From positions 62,001 to 126,000 of the forward strand of contig JBBDIG010000016.1 in the NCBI GenBank assembly GCA_040880525.1: a DNA stretch of 64,000 nucleotides, read 5' to 3'. The notes beneath the pieces are model-generated. The model searched no databases. It saw only the letters and a list, made by a program, of their open reading frames with translations, and was not told the DNA's origin. Position 1 is the stretch's first letter, and the number at the start of each line of letters is the position of its first letter. The translations under genes were made by a program, and so were the position numbers. Source of the DNA: Bacteroidia bacterium (GTDB lineage: Bacteria; Bacteroidota; Bacteroidia; CAILMK01; JBBDIG01). Below, piece by piece: positions 18,410 through 26,779 of the stretch.

Positions 18410-19957
18410 ATGAAAGAATTATTAACAGCGCTGGCAATGGTGATGAGCTTAACCGTCTTAGCGCAACCCGGCACTCTTGATAGCAGTTTTGGCACGGATG
18501 GAATAGTGACGACATCAATAGGAGCGGAGAATGACCAGGCTTATGCCGTGGCGGTGCAGGATGATGGAAAGATAATCCTGGGCGGCAGCAGCTATGTCGG
18601 CAGCGTTTCTGATTTCACTATGGTGCGATATAATGCGGATGGCTCACTGGACCAGAACTTTGGGAACGGTGGCAAAGTTATTACCACCTTTTCTCCGAAT
18701 GCCTTCAGCGTAATCAGGGCATTGACCATTTTGCCGGATGGGAAAATCCTGGCAGCCGGGCAAACCCCGGATCAAGGTAATTATCATATTACTGTGGTGC
18801 GATACAAGGAGGATGGAAGCCTTGATGCAGGTTTTGCAACTGGTGGAAAACAGGTACATAATATCGCCTCTGTCAGCGATAGCTATGTAAATGGAATGGC
18901 AGTGCAGGATGACGGAAAGATCGTGGTGGGCGGATATGTATCAGGCTTCGATTTTATGCTGGCGCGCTTCAATGAAAATGGTTCAGTGGATGCCGGATTT
19001 GGCAGCAACGGCAGCTTCATCACTGAGGTTGGTGATGGTATTGCTCTGGGTAGCGATGTAGCTTTACAGAGCGATGGAAAAATTCTGCTGGCCGGACGTG
19101 CGATAAATGTCGCGGTAAACAATTTCGCGTTGATTCGCTGCAATACGGACGGTACGCTGGATGCTGGATTTGGCGATGCCGGCCAGGTGATGATGCCCAT
19201 CAGTACCGGCTTTGAGGAAGCAAAAAAGGTGATAGTGCAGCCTGATGGAAAAATTCTGCTGGTAGGGCATGCGGAGGCAGGCAGCGGGTTTGAGTTCGCC
19301 ATTATGCGTCTCAAAGCTGATGGCACTTTGGACAACAGTTTTGGCAACAGCGGCTCCGCTCTGGTTTCGTTCGGTACACCCGATGCATTTGCAACAGCAG
19401 TAGTGTTGCAGTCTGACGGAAAAATGGTGGTGGCAGGATATACCGGCAGCAGCAATACTACCTGGAAATTCGCGCTGGCCAGGCTCAATGCGGACGGTAC
19501 GCTGGATCAAGGCTTCGGGATAGGTGGGAAACTCACCACCGCTGTGGGAACCACCTTCGACTATTGCCAGGCGGTAGCTATGCAGCCTGACGGAAAAATT
19601 GTGGCGGCAGGCTATTCCGACAGTGGAGCGAATTTCGACTTCGCTGCAGCCCGCTATCTTTCGGGACTTAACGTGGGAATTGTGGATTTTTCTATTTCTG
19701 AAAATTCAGTGCTGATTTATCCCAATCCTGTAAATCAAAATTCAATTTTTAAATATACACTGACAAGCACTGAAAGAATAACCATTGATTTGGTGGATAT
19801 CAATGGGAAACGGCTCCAGCGTTTTGTTGACCAGGAATGGAAAGAAGCCGGGCCGCATCAACAACCGGTCAGGATCTCGGAGGAAATCCCGTCAGGCAAT
19901 TATTTCCTCATTTTGTCAAATTCCAAAGGACAGGTTGCCATTAAAATTTTCAAATGA
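18410..19957 (+). CDS. Secreted delta-60 repeat beta-propeller protein with T9SS sorting domain
   Basis: A 515-residue protein with a signal peptide (MKELLTALAMVMSLTVLAQ) followed by about seven tandem delta-60 repeats of ~55-65 residues. Each repeat combines GTLDSSFGTDG, a small polar strand, VQPDGKILLVG and (L/M)(V/A)R(Y/L)NADG. The last ~75 residues form a type A sorting domain (VLIYPNPVNQNS, ending QVAIKIFK). The repeats probably build one beta-propeller displayed at the surface. Function is unknown; family members are usually annotated only by the repeat. The start at 18410 is chosen because it begins the signal peptide and lies downstream of a good promoter. Confidence 0.85.
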   Translation: MKELLTALAMVMSLTVLAQPGTLDSSFGTDGIVTTSIGAENDQAYAVAVQDDGKIILGGSSYVGSVSDFTMVRYNADGSLDQNFGNGGKVITTFSPNAFSVIRALTILPDGKILAAGQTPDQGNYHITVVRYKEDGSLDAGFATGGKQVHNIASVSDSYVNGMAVQDDGKIVVGGYVSGFDFMLARFNENGSVDAGFGSNGSFITEVGDGIALGSDVALQSDGKILLAGRAINVAVNNFALIRCNTDGTLDAGFGDAGQVMMPISTGFEEAKKVIVQPDGKILLVGHAEAGSGFEFAIMRLKADGTLDNSFGNSGSALVSFGTPDAFATAVVLQSDGKMVVAGYTGSSNTTWKFALARLNADGTLDQGFGIGGKLTTAVGTTFDYCQAVAMQPDGKIVAAGYSDSGANFDFAAARYLSGLNVGIVDFSISENSVLIYPNPVNQNSIFKYTLTSTERITIDLVDINGKRLQRFVDQEWKEAGPHQQPVRISEEIPSGNYFLILSNSKGQVAIKIFK

Positions 19958-20100
19958 TGTAAACTGCCGGTTTTGCCGAAAAAATGTAGCTGTGGCGTGC
20001 GCTTTGGGAGTTTAAAATACCTGGCTTTCTTCGGGTTGAACTGTTTTAAAGTTGAAGGTGTTCATTTTTGTAATGTATTTAAAATTGATAATCTTAGGTA

Positions 20101-20170
20101 CTTAATTGAACATCCTCATCAGTTTTAATCACAGTAGTTGCATCTTCCTTAAAACATAAATTTTCCCACT
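20101..20170 (+). repeat. 70 bp upstream region duplicated before the second paralogue (copy 1)
   Basis: This stretch up to the ATG at 20171 recurs at 22156-22225 with three differences. It includes TAAATTTT about ten bases before the ATG, a one-mismatch -7 element. The paralogues were therefore duplicated with their promoter and probably share regulation. The preceding bases 19958-20100 show no feature. Confidence 0.8.
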
Positions 20171-21889
20171 ATGAAAAAGCTACTCGGCACCTCTGGCATT
20201 TTGTTTTGTATATGCATGCTCCCACAGATTCATGCACAACCCGGTATAGCCGGTGGTTACATTGATTATTCCTGTGTCGGTCAGGATAGCTTCTCTATCT
20301 CCCTCCACGTAATTGCTGACTGCAATGGCTCGCTCGCATTCAGCAAAACATTTACTGCCACTCCAGGATGTACTTCTGCTTCGGCAGTATCCATTCAGCT
20401 TGCCTTGCAGGATTCTGCAGATCGCACCCAACTTTGCGAGGGCATTTGCAACAGTTGTAGCGATTCTGCTTGCTCAACGCCTTATGGATTTAAAGAATAC
20501 AGGCTTACTGGACTTCTTGATCTTAGCCAGCAGGTATGTGATAACTGGACCTTTAGCTGGCAGGAAAGCAAGCGTTCAGGAGCTATCACCACCGGCCCGG
20601 CAAATGATGGTATTTACTTGTATGCCACCATTGACAAATCGGTAGCGCCCTGCAACTCCACCTCTACGCTACGTCCTTTTGAAAGCACGCTCAGGTGTCC
20701 GGGCCAATGCTTAACGTTTTTTGATGATGCCAGGGATCCGGATGGCGATTCGTTGGTATATTCTATAGTTTCAGCAAAATCATCTCCCACGTTGAATGTC
20801 ACTTATACCACACCTTACAGCTCTGAGAAACCACTTTACTTCAATGGTTTTCCCAACACTAACCTCCCATACAATCCTCCACTTTGCAGAGGATTTCATC
20901 TTTATGCTAACAATGGTGTGTTGGCCTTTAAGCCCCTGCAGGCACAAGGCACTGTCATCAGCTATAAAATTGAGGAATATCGTAACACGGTTAAAGTAGG
21001 TGAACGTGTAAGGGATTTGATGGTATTAATGATGAATTGTCCACCAAACAACCTTCCCACCCTCTCCGGAATTAACGGAGGGAATAGCTTTAGCACTGAA
21101 ACTTGTGCGGGTCAAACTATTTCATTTAATGTACACAGTGACGATCAGGATAATGACTCAGTGAATTTGGACTGGAATGGAGGAATCCCCGGTTCGAATT
21201 TTACGGTTGGTACTGGCCGGACACCTATGGGAACATTTACATGGACTCCCCGGGAATCCGATGCAAATGCGGTCCCTTATTTCTTTTCGGTTCAAGCCTC
21301 GGACAACGCTTGTCCGCTTCCCGGCTATACAGTTCGTTCATACCGGATCACGGTCCGTCCTATTCCCACGGCAAATTATACAGTTACCAATCTGGGAATG
21401 GGATTGTATGAATTTGCCATAACCAAAACAAATCCTCCGAACGCTCTTGTAGAATGGAGTGGCGAGGATGGCATTGGAAGCGGCAACGGTGGTGCCGATG
21501 CCGAGAAGCGGGTGTTTACACATCAATTTTCCCGGGAAGACACCGTGGCGTTTCAATTAAGGGTAATTTCAGATTGCATCAATATTTATAGAGACACCTT
21601 GATCGTGGAATTTACGGTTGGAATGACCGAACCTCTGGCCAGTAATCCTAATATCCGTCTTTTCCCCAACCCGGCAAAAGGCCATGCAGTCTTGTTATTT
21701 GACAAAGATGGATTTGCTCCAACTGAAGTGGAATTAATAAGCCCCGAGGGCAAGATCGTTGGGAAATGGAAACAGGATAACCCAGGTGAATTGAGAATTG
21801 AGAGAGACGGCCTGGCCAGCGGGATCTACCTTTTGCGGCTTCAAAATAATAGGGGGCAGAGCTGGCAGTCTAAATTAATATTTGAATAA
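20171..21889 (+). CDS. Secreted T9SS cargo protein, tandem paralogue 1 (Ig/cadherin-like modules)
   Basis: A 572-residue protein with a signal peptide (MKKLLGTSGILFCICMLPQI) and a cysteine-rich N-terminal domain. Three regions resemble the calcium-binding Ig/cadherin-like modules of Bacteroidota surface proteins: DARDPDGDSLVYSIVSA, HSDDQDNDSVNLDWNG and ASDNACPLPGYTVRSY. The last ~80 residues are a type A sorting domain (IRLFPNPAKG, GIYLLRLQNN). It aligns over its full length with the protein at 22226-23917. It is expected to be exported and anchored on the surface; no enzymatic motif was seen. Confidence 0.8.
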   Translation: MKKLLGTSGILFCICMLPQIHAQPGIAGGYIDYSCVGQDSFSISLHVIADCNGSLAFSKTFTATPGCTSASAVSIQLALQDSADRTQLCEGICNSCSDSACSTPYGFKEYRLTGLLDLSQQVCDNWTFSWQESKRSGAITTGPANDGIYLYATIDKSVAPCNSTSTLRPFESTLRCPGQCLTFFDDARDPDGDSLVYSIVSAKSSPTLNVTYTTPYSSEKPLYFNGFPNTNLPYNPPLCRGFHLYANNGVLAFKPLQAQGTVISYKIEEYRNTVKVGERVRDLMVLMMNCPPNNLPTLSGINGGNSFSTETCAGQTISFNVHSDDQDNDSVNLDWNGGIPGSNFTVGTGRTPMGTFTWTPRESDANAVPYFFSVQASDNACPLPGYTVRSYRITVRPIPTANYTVTNLGMGLYEFAITKTNPPNALVEWSGEDGIGSGNGGADAEKRVFTHQFSREDTVAFQLRVISDCINIYRDTLIVEFTVGMTEPLASNPNIRLFPNPAKGHAVLLFDKDGFAPTEVELISPEGKIVGKWKQDNPGELRIERDGLASGIYLLRLQNNRGQSWQSKLIFE

Positions 21890-22155
21890 TTGAGGTAGCA
21901 CCCGCTACAGGAAGGACAGCGTACGGAAAGGAAGTTTAGATGCACGGGGATCTATAACAATATGTAAAATTGAGTTTAAATTCGGAAAATTCTGAAACAC
22001 ATATTTCAAATAATACTTACTTCCGGTTCTGCCAAAAAAACTTGCCTCCCGGGTACCATTGATGAGCTTTAAATCTTTGGTTCGCTATAGCGTGAACTAT
22101 TAAAAAATTCAAGATGTTCATTTTAAAAATGTGCTAAAATCAGCAATTAGAACCT

Positions 22156-22225
22156 CTTAATTGAACATCCTCATCAGTTTTAATCACAGTAGTTGCATCT
22201 TACTTAAAACATAAATTTTCCCGTT
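22156..22225 (+). repeat. 70 bp upstream region duplicated before the second paralogue (copy 2)
   Basis: Matches 20101-20170 with three substitutions. The rest of the 336-base gap (21890-22155) contains only weak resemblance to the gap before the first paralogue (for example a ccggttctgcc/ccggttttgcc segment) and no gene. Confidence 0.8.
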
Positions 22226-23917
22226 ATGAAAAAGCTCCTCGGCATCTCTTGTATCTTGTATTGTCTGTGTCTGCTCTCTCAGGTTAATGCACAACCCGGT
22301 ATAGCCGGTGGTTATATTGACTATTTCTGTGTGGGGCAGGATAGTTTCTCCATCTCCCTTCACATCTTAGCTGAGTGCAATAGCTCGCTGACGTTCAGCA
22401 AAACCCTTACTGCCACACCGGAATGCAGTTCTGCTTCACCTGTTTCTATCCAGCTTGCTCTGCAGGATTCTGCAGATCGCACCCGCACACAAAATTGTGA
22501 GGGTGTTTGTAATCGCTGTATTGATACTTCGTGTACGGAACCTTTCGCATTCAGTGAATACCGTTTTAAGGGAATTATAGACCTTAGTCAACAGGTATGT
22601 GATAAATGGACTTTTAGTTGGCAGGAAAGCCAGCGTTTCGCAGAAATTACTACCGGCCCGGCCAATGAGGGCATCTACTTATATGCCACCATTGACAAAT
22701 CAGTAGCGCCATGTAACTCAACGTCTACGCTTAGTCCTTTTGAAAATACGATTAATTGTGCGGGTAAATGTCTTTCGTTTTACAATAATGCCTTGGATCC
22801 GGATGGTGATTCGCTGGTATATTCGATAGTCTCGGCAAAATCATCTCCCACGCAGGATGTCACTTATCTCTCACCTTACAGTGCTGAGAGACCCCTTTAC
22901 TTTAATGGTTTTCCAAAAACAGACCTGCTATACCATCCTCCGCTTTGCCGGGGATTTCATCTTGATAGTACCAGTGGCGGGTTGCATTTCAGACCTATGC
23001 AGGCGCAAGTCACTATCATCAGCTACAAGATTGAAGAATATCGTAATAACATAAAAGTTGGTGAACGCGTCAGGGATTTAATGGTAGTAATGGAAAATTG
23101 CGAATCAAATGAACCGCCCACCCTCAGTGAAAAAAACTTTAATAACTATGTTTGTTCGGGTCAAAATATTTCTTTTACTATACACAGTGACGATCAGGAT
23201 AATGATTCAGTGAAATTAACCTGGGACGGAGGCATCCCTGGTGCGAATTTCACCGTTGGTATGGGCCGGACCCCTACAGCTACCTTCTCTTGGACTCCCC
23301 GGGACTCTGATATAAGTGTAGTTCCTTATGTCTTTAAAGTTCAAGCCTCTGACAATGCATGTCCTCTTCCCGAACATACCGAGAAAACTTACCCCATCAC
23401 TGTAAGGCATACTCCCACCGCAGATTACGCAGTTACGAACCTGGGTATGGGATTGTATGAATTCGCCATAACCAGAATTGATCCTGCGAGCGCTTCGATG
23501 CAATGGAGCGGTGATGACAGTATTAGTAGCAACTATCCGAAATTTACACATCAATTTTCTCAGGAAGACACCGTGGAGTTTGAATTAGCGTTAGGTGGGT
23601 ATTGCCACAATATTTATAAAGACACCCTGATTGTAGAATTTACGGTCGGAATGAACGAACCTCTGACCAGTAATCCTAATATCCGTCTTTTCCCCAACCC
23701 GGCAAAAGGCCATGCAGTCCTGCTATTTGACAAAGATGGATTTGCTCCAACTGAAGTGGAATTAATAAGCCCCGAGGGCAAGATCGTTGGGAAATGGAAA
23801 CAGGATAACCCAGGTGAATTGAGAATTGAGAGAGACGGCCTGGCCAGCGGGATCTACCTTTTGCGGCTTCAAAATAACAGGGGGCAGAGCTGGCAGTCTA
23901 AATTAATATTTGAATAA
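22226..23917 (+). CDS. Secreted T9SS cargo protein, tandem paralogue 2
   Basis: A 563-residue protein with the same layout as its neighbour: signal peptide (MKKLLGISCILYCLCLLSQV), cysteine-rich start, DALDPDGDSLVYSIVSA, HSDDQDNDSVKLTWDGG, and a type A sorting domain whose last ~80 residues are identical to paralogue 1. The middle of the protein differs at many positions, while the sorting-domain DNA (21640-21895 against about 23668-23923) differs at only about three bases. It is likely surface-exposed and redundant or partner to paralogue 1. Confidence 0.8.
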   Translation: MKKLLGISCILYCLCLLSQVNAQPGIAGGYIDYFCVGQDSFSISLHILAECNSSLTFSKTLTATPECSSASPVSIQLALQDSADRTRTQNCEGVCNRCIDTSCTEPFAFSEYRFKGIIDLSQQVCDKWTFSWQESQRFAEITTGPANEGIYLYATIDKSVAPCNSTSTLSPFENTINCAGKCLSFYNNALDPDGDSLVYSIVSAKSSPTQDVTYLSPYSAERPLYFNGFPKTDLLYHPPLCRGFHLDSTSGGLHFRPMQAQVTIISYKIEEYRNNIKVGERVRDLMVVMENCESNEPPTLSEKNFNNYVCSGQNISFTIHSDDQDNDSVKLTWDGGIPGANFTVGMGRTPTATFSWTPRDSDISVVPYVFKVQASDNACPLPEHTEKTYPITVRHTPTADYAVTNLGMGLYEFAITRIDPASASMQWSGDDSISSNYPKFTHQFSQEDTVEFELALGGYCHNIYKDTLIVEFTVGMNEPLTSNPNIRLFPNPAKGHAVLLFDKDGFAPTEVELISPEGKIVGKWKQDNPGELRIERDGLASGIYLLRLQNNRGQSWQSKLIFE

Positions 23918-24001
23918 TTGAGGTAGTACGAGGTACGGGATTACAACAAGGCAGAAGTACTGCCATACCTTGCTTTTCTACGAGGCACTTGCCAACCTGC
24001 G

Positions 24002-24389
24002 GGAATATTTCCTGGCGTAACAAGAAAGTTAGCTCCAAAACATGGTAAATTGGTATTTGTAGAATTTCATCCTGTTTGTTTGGATGTTTGATGATAATTT
24101 TGATAAAATTAGTTTCCGTTATTTTAATACCGGTGCAGTTATAGAAACCGAAACTTATGCAGACCGAAATGTTCCCATCACTCAGGAATATGTAATGAGG
24201 AATCACGGAATTAGCGAGGCTTTAAGCAGCTTAATTAAAAACGGAATTGAAATAAACTCATTTGACGAATTTGATTGCTCACCTTACAATTGTTTTAAAG
24301 AAGCTGTAGAATTTAGAACAGGAATGTATCGCATAAAATATCTTGACAATAAAATTCCAATGGTATATGCAGTTGGGGCGACTAAGTGA
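24002..24389 (+). pseudogene. C-terminal remnant of a class I SAM-dependent methyltransferase, frameshifted
   Basis: Bases 24084-24389 encode an open stretch (MFDDNFDKISFRYF, ITQEYVMRNHGISEALSSLI, CSPYNCF, IKYLDNKIPMVYAVGATK) typical of the C-terminal third of a small-molecule methyltransferase family. Just upstream, in another frame, KLAPKHGKLVFVEFHPV supplies the preceding strand and motif, then runs into stops. A frame change near 24075-24083 would join HPV to WMFDDN. The SAM-binding glycine motif is missing. This is therefore a truncated, frameshifted gene rather than a small protein. The 3' flank (24390-24553) has no recognised gene. The AT-rich composition resembles the antiporter gene that follows. 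Confidence 0.75.
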
Positions 24390-24553
24390 GACAAATAGCT
24401 AACAGCACCTACCCGCGAGCTATAGACGGCTTTAATACCGCTCCGGTTGGGGTTTTACGGTGAACAAAGAAACACCTCGTGCTTTTATAGCACAACCGAC
24501 AATGCTTCTCTACGTTTATTCAGACCAGAATGGAAAACTAACGCAACTACAGT

Positions 24554-25507
24554 ATGATAACTCAAATTTTATTATTGATACTGGGATTTGGAATCTTGAT
24601 TAAAGGTGCTGATTGGTTGGTAAGTGGGGGATCCGCATTAGCCAGGAAATATAAGATATCTGAGTTAGCGATTGGCTTAACTATAGTCGCATTTGGAACA
24701 TCAATGCCTGAATTGGTTGTAAATGCTTTTGCTGCTTATCAATCACATGCAGACATTGTATTTGGTAATATTATTGGGAGTAATATTTTTAACTTATTTG
24801 CAATACTTGGCATAGCAGGATTAATTGCCCCCTTAATAGTGCAATCAAGCACCGTATGGAAAGAAATTCCTATTTCTTTTCTTGCAGCTTTATTGCTGTT
24901 TTTTCTTACTAATAGCATTATCTCTGAATACGAAGTTTTGTCAAGGATGGATGGTGTTATTTTATTAATATTCTTTTGTTTATTTCTCTATTATGTATTT
25001 AAACAATTGAAAAGTGAAAATATGCCGCTTGATCTTAAACGAATAGAATTGTCCAACTTTAAAATTTGGATGTTTATTTCATTGGGCCTGGCATCTTTAA
25101 TTGCAGGTGGCAGACTTGTAGTTATTAATTCAGTAAATATAGCCGAAGATTTAGGCATCAGCCAGACAATAATTGGATTAACCATTGTTGCTGCAGGTAC
25201 TTCACTTCCGGAACTTGCTACATCAGTAGTAGCAGCGATAAGGAAAAATAGCGATATTGCTGTTGGCAATATAATTGGCTCCAATATATTTAACATTTTC
25301 TTTATTCTTGGAGTAAGTACGCTTATAAAACCAGTTGAGTATAACATTAGATTCAATTACGATTTATATTTATTATGATTTGGTACTATTTTGCTGTTTA
25401 TCGCTATGTTTTCGGGAAAGAAAAAGAAACTGGATAGATGGGAAGCCGGGATTTTACTTTTAATCTATGTAGGATATACTATATTTTTGATTACCAAGGA
25501 AATGTAA
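24554..25507 (+). pseudogene. Ca2+/Na+ antiporter (CaCA family) interrupted by in-frame TGA at 25376
   Basis: The first 274 codons encode a YrbG-like exchanger with both inverted alpha repeats: GLTIVAFGTSMPELVVNAF with GNIIGSNIFN, and GLTIVAAGTSLPELATSVV with GNIIGSNIFN. After DLYLL a TGA stops translation, but the same frame continues without further stops for 42 codons to a TAA at 25505 (FGTILLFIAMFSGKKKKLDR, then WEAGILLLIYVGYTIFLI). This is the normal loop and last membrane helix of the family, and the full length would be about 317 residues. The upstream part is intact, suggesting a recent nonsense mutation (for example TGG to TGA), a sequencing error, or a shortened but still folded protein. 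The product would exchange Ca2+ at the inner membrane. Confidence 0.8.
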
Positions 25508-25729
25508 ACGATACCTTACTGCCAACCACAACAAAGCCAATTAGGGCGGACAGGAGTTTCTGCAAGGTTTGTTCTCCCTGGCGGCCATTATTTAAAGCAG
25601 ACAATAATGACCTTCAAAAACTCCACTAACGTATAGCAAACCGTTAGTACAGTTGAATCCTTTTCCGTCATCTTTCCGCTCACGTTAAGCATCCCGTTCT
25701 GACACTTCTGCCAAAACCCTAAGCTGCCT
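25508..25729. other. Gap with inverted repeat after the antiporter gene
   Basis: No gene is seen. ACTAACG (25625-25631) and CGTTAGT (25642-25648) form a 7-bp stem with a 10-base loop. The sequence before it is G/C-mixed, unlike the AT-rich antiporter gene. The hairpin has no T tract, so it is a poor terminator; its resemblance to integron-type recombination sites is only suggestive. Confidence 0.35.
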
Positions 25730-25737
25730 TACCTTTG
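25730..25737 (+). promoter_or_regulatory. -7 promoter element of the pssA-purS-M28 operon
   Basis: TACCTTTG fits TAnnTTTG exactly, and TCTG at 25707-25710 is a weak -33 match 19 bases upstream. Transcription would begin near 25743. This rules out the in-frame TTG at 25735 as a start and points to the ATG at 25792. Confidence 0.6.
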
Positions 25738-25791
25738 CGGCCCTTTAATCAGCTAGAAACGGTAAACCAAGCGATAAGCAACTCTGCGCAC

Positions 25792-26538
25792 ATGACCCGC
25801 CACATTCCCAACCTCCTTACGATAGCCAACCTCTTTTGCGGATTCTTTGGCATTGTAGCCGTCTTTAACGGAGAGATGGTGCTGGCCGGATGGATGGTCA
25901 TTGTTGCGGCTATTTTCGATTTCCTCGATGGAATGGCAGCCCGGATGCTGAAAGCGCACAGCGACTTGGGTGCCGGGCTCGATTCGCTGGCAGATATGGT
26001 GAGCTTCGGAGTGTTGCCGGGAATGATTATGATGGTGCTTATGATGCGATCTCACACAATGCCCCTGAACGATTTCTTTGCCGGACCGGTGCCGGTAGTG
26101 AGCTTGCTGGCTTTCCTCATTCCCGCTTTCAGTGCGGTGCGCCTCGCAAAGTTCAACATTGACACCCGCCAAAATGTGAACTTCATTGGCCTGCCGACAC
26201 CGGCCAACGCGCTTTTCTTTGCCGCCCTGCCCCTCATTCTGAGATATGATATTGTGATGATCGGGATGGATACTTTCTATCTCTCACCGCTCATCCTCAA
26301 TCCCTGGTTCCTGATCCTGACAACACTTATTTTCAGTTACTTGCTAATATCTCCCCTTACGCTGTTCTCTCTTAAAATGAAACACTTTGGCTGGAAAGGA
26401 AATGAGGTACGCTATATTTTTCTGATCGTTTCGCTGGCCCTTTTCATCGCTTTATTGTTTACGGCTATTCCCATCATCATTATATTCTACATAGTTTTGT
26501 CAATGTTAATGAAAAAGCAAATTGCACATGAAGTTTAA
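25792..26538 (+). CDS. pssA: CDP-diacylglycerol--serine O-phosphatidyltransferase
   Basis: A 248-residue inner-membrane CDP-alcohol phosphatidyltransferase. The catalytic motif of the form DG-AR-G-D-D is present as DFLDGMAARMLKAHSDLG followed by GLDSLADMVSFG. About eight hydrophobic segments follow, which is typical of the family. It makes phosphatidylserine from CDP-diacylglycerol and serine, the precursor of phosphatidylethanolamine. The ATG at 25792 (MTRHIPNLLTIANLFCG) matches the family N-terminus and lies 54 bases after a promoter element. It overlaps purS by 11 bases. Confidence 0.9.
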   Translation: MTRHIPNLLTIANLFCGFFGIVAVFNGEMVLAGWMVIVAAIFDFLDGMAARMLKAHSDLGAGLDSLADMVSFGVLPGMIMMVLMMRSHTMPLNDFFAGPVPVVSLLAFLIPAFSAVRLAKFNIDTRQNVNFIGLPTPANALFFAALPLILRYDIVMIGMDTFYLSPLILNPWFLILTTLIFSYLLISPLTLFSLKMKHFGWKGNEVRYIFLIVSLALFIALLFTAIPIIIIFYIVLSMLMKKQIAHEV

Positions 26539-26779
26539 GGCTGAAATTGACGTAATGCCCCTGGAGGAATTGCTTGATCCTCAAGGAAAAGTAGTGCAGG
26601 GAAACCTAGACAAACTGGGCATTACTCACGTAGGTAAAGTGCGGATTGGAAAGCACATCCGGCTGGAACTGGAGGCAGACAGCGAAGCTGAAGCAACGGA
26701 AAAAGTAGAAGCGGCTTGTAAAAAATTTCTTGCTAACCTAATAATGGAAAACTATGCGTTTACGATTCATAAGTCTTGA
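26528..26779 (+). CDS. purS: Phosphoribosylformylglycinamidine synthase, PurS subunit
   Basis: An 83-residue protein with the PurS pattern: MKFKAEIDVMP, LLDPQGKVVQGNLDKLG, VGKVRIGKHIRLELEAD and a C-terminal ANLIMENYAF. PurS dimers bridge small PurL and PurQ in the fourth step of purine synthesis (FGAR to FGAM). Its presence implies the three-subunit enzyme rather than the single long PurL found in many Gram-negatives. It overlaps pssA by 11 bases and the M28 peptidase gene by 26, a tight but metabolically mixed operon. No purQ or purL lies in the window. Confidence 0.88.
   Translation: MKFKAEIDVMPLEELLDPQGKVVQGNLDKLGITHVGKVRIGKHIRLELEADSEAEATEKVEAACKKFLANLIMENYAFTIHKS

Noticed and set aside
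18883-19510. Long antisense frames opposite the delta-60 repeat gene (201 and 148 codons)
   Set aside because: They lie entirely within a convincing plus-strand gene and mirror its repeats, a known cause of long shadow frames.
25376-25378. TGA decoded as selenocysteine or tryptophan
   Set aside because: TGA ends many intact genes in the window, there is no SECIS-like hairpin evident, and CaCA antiporters are not selenoproteins.
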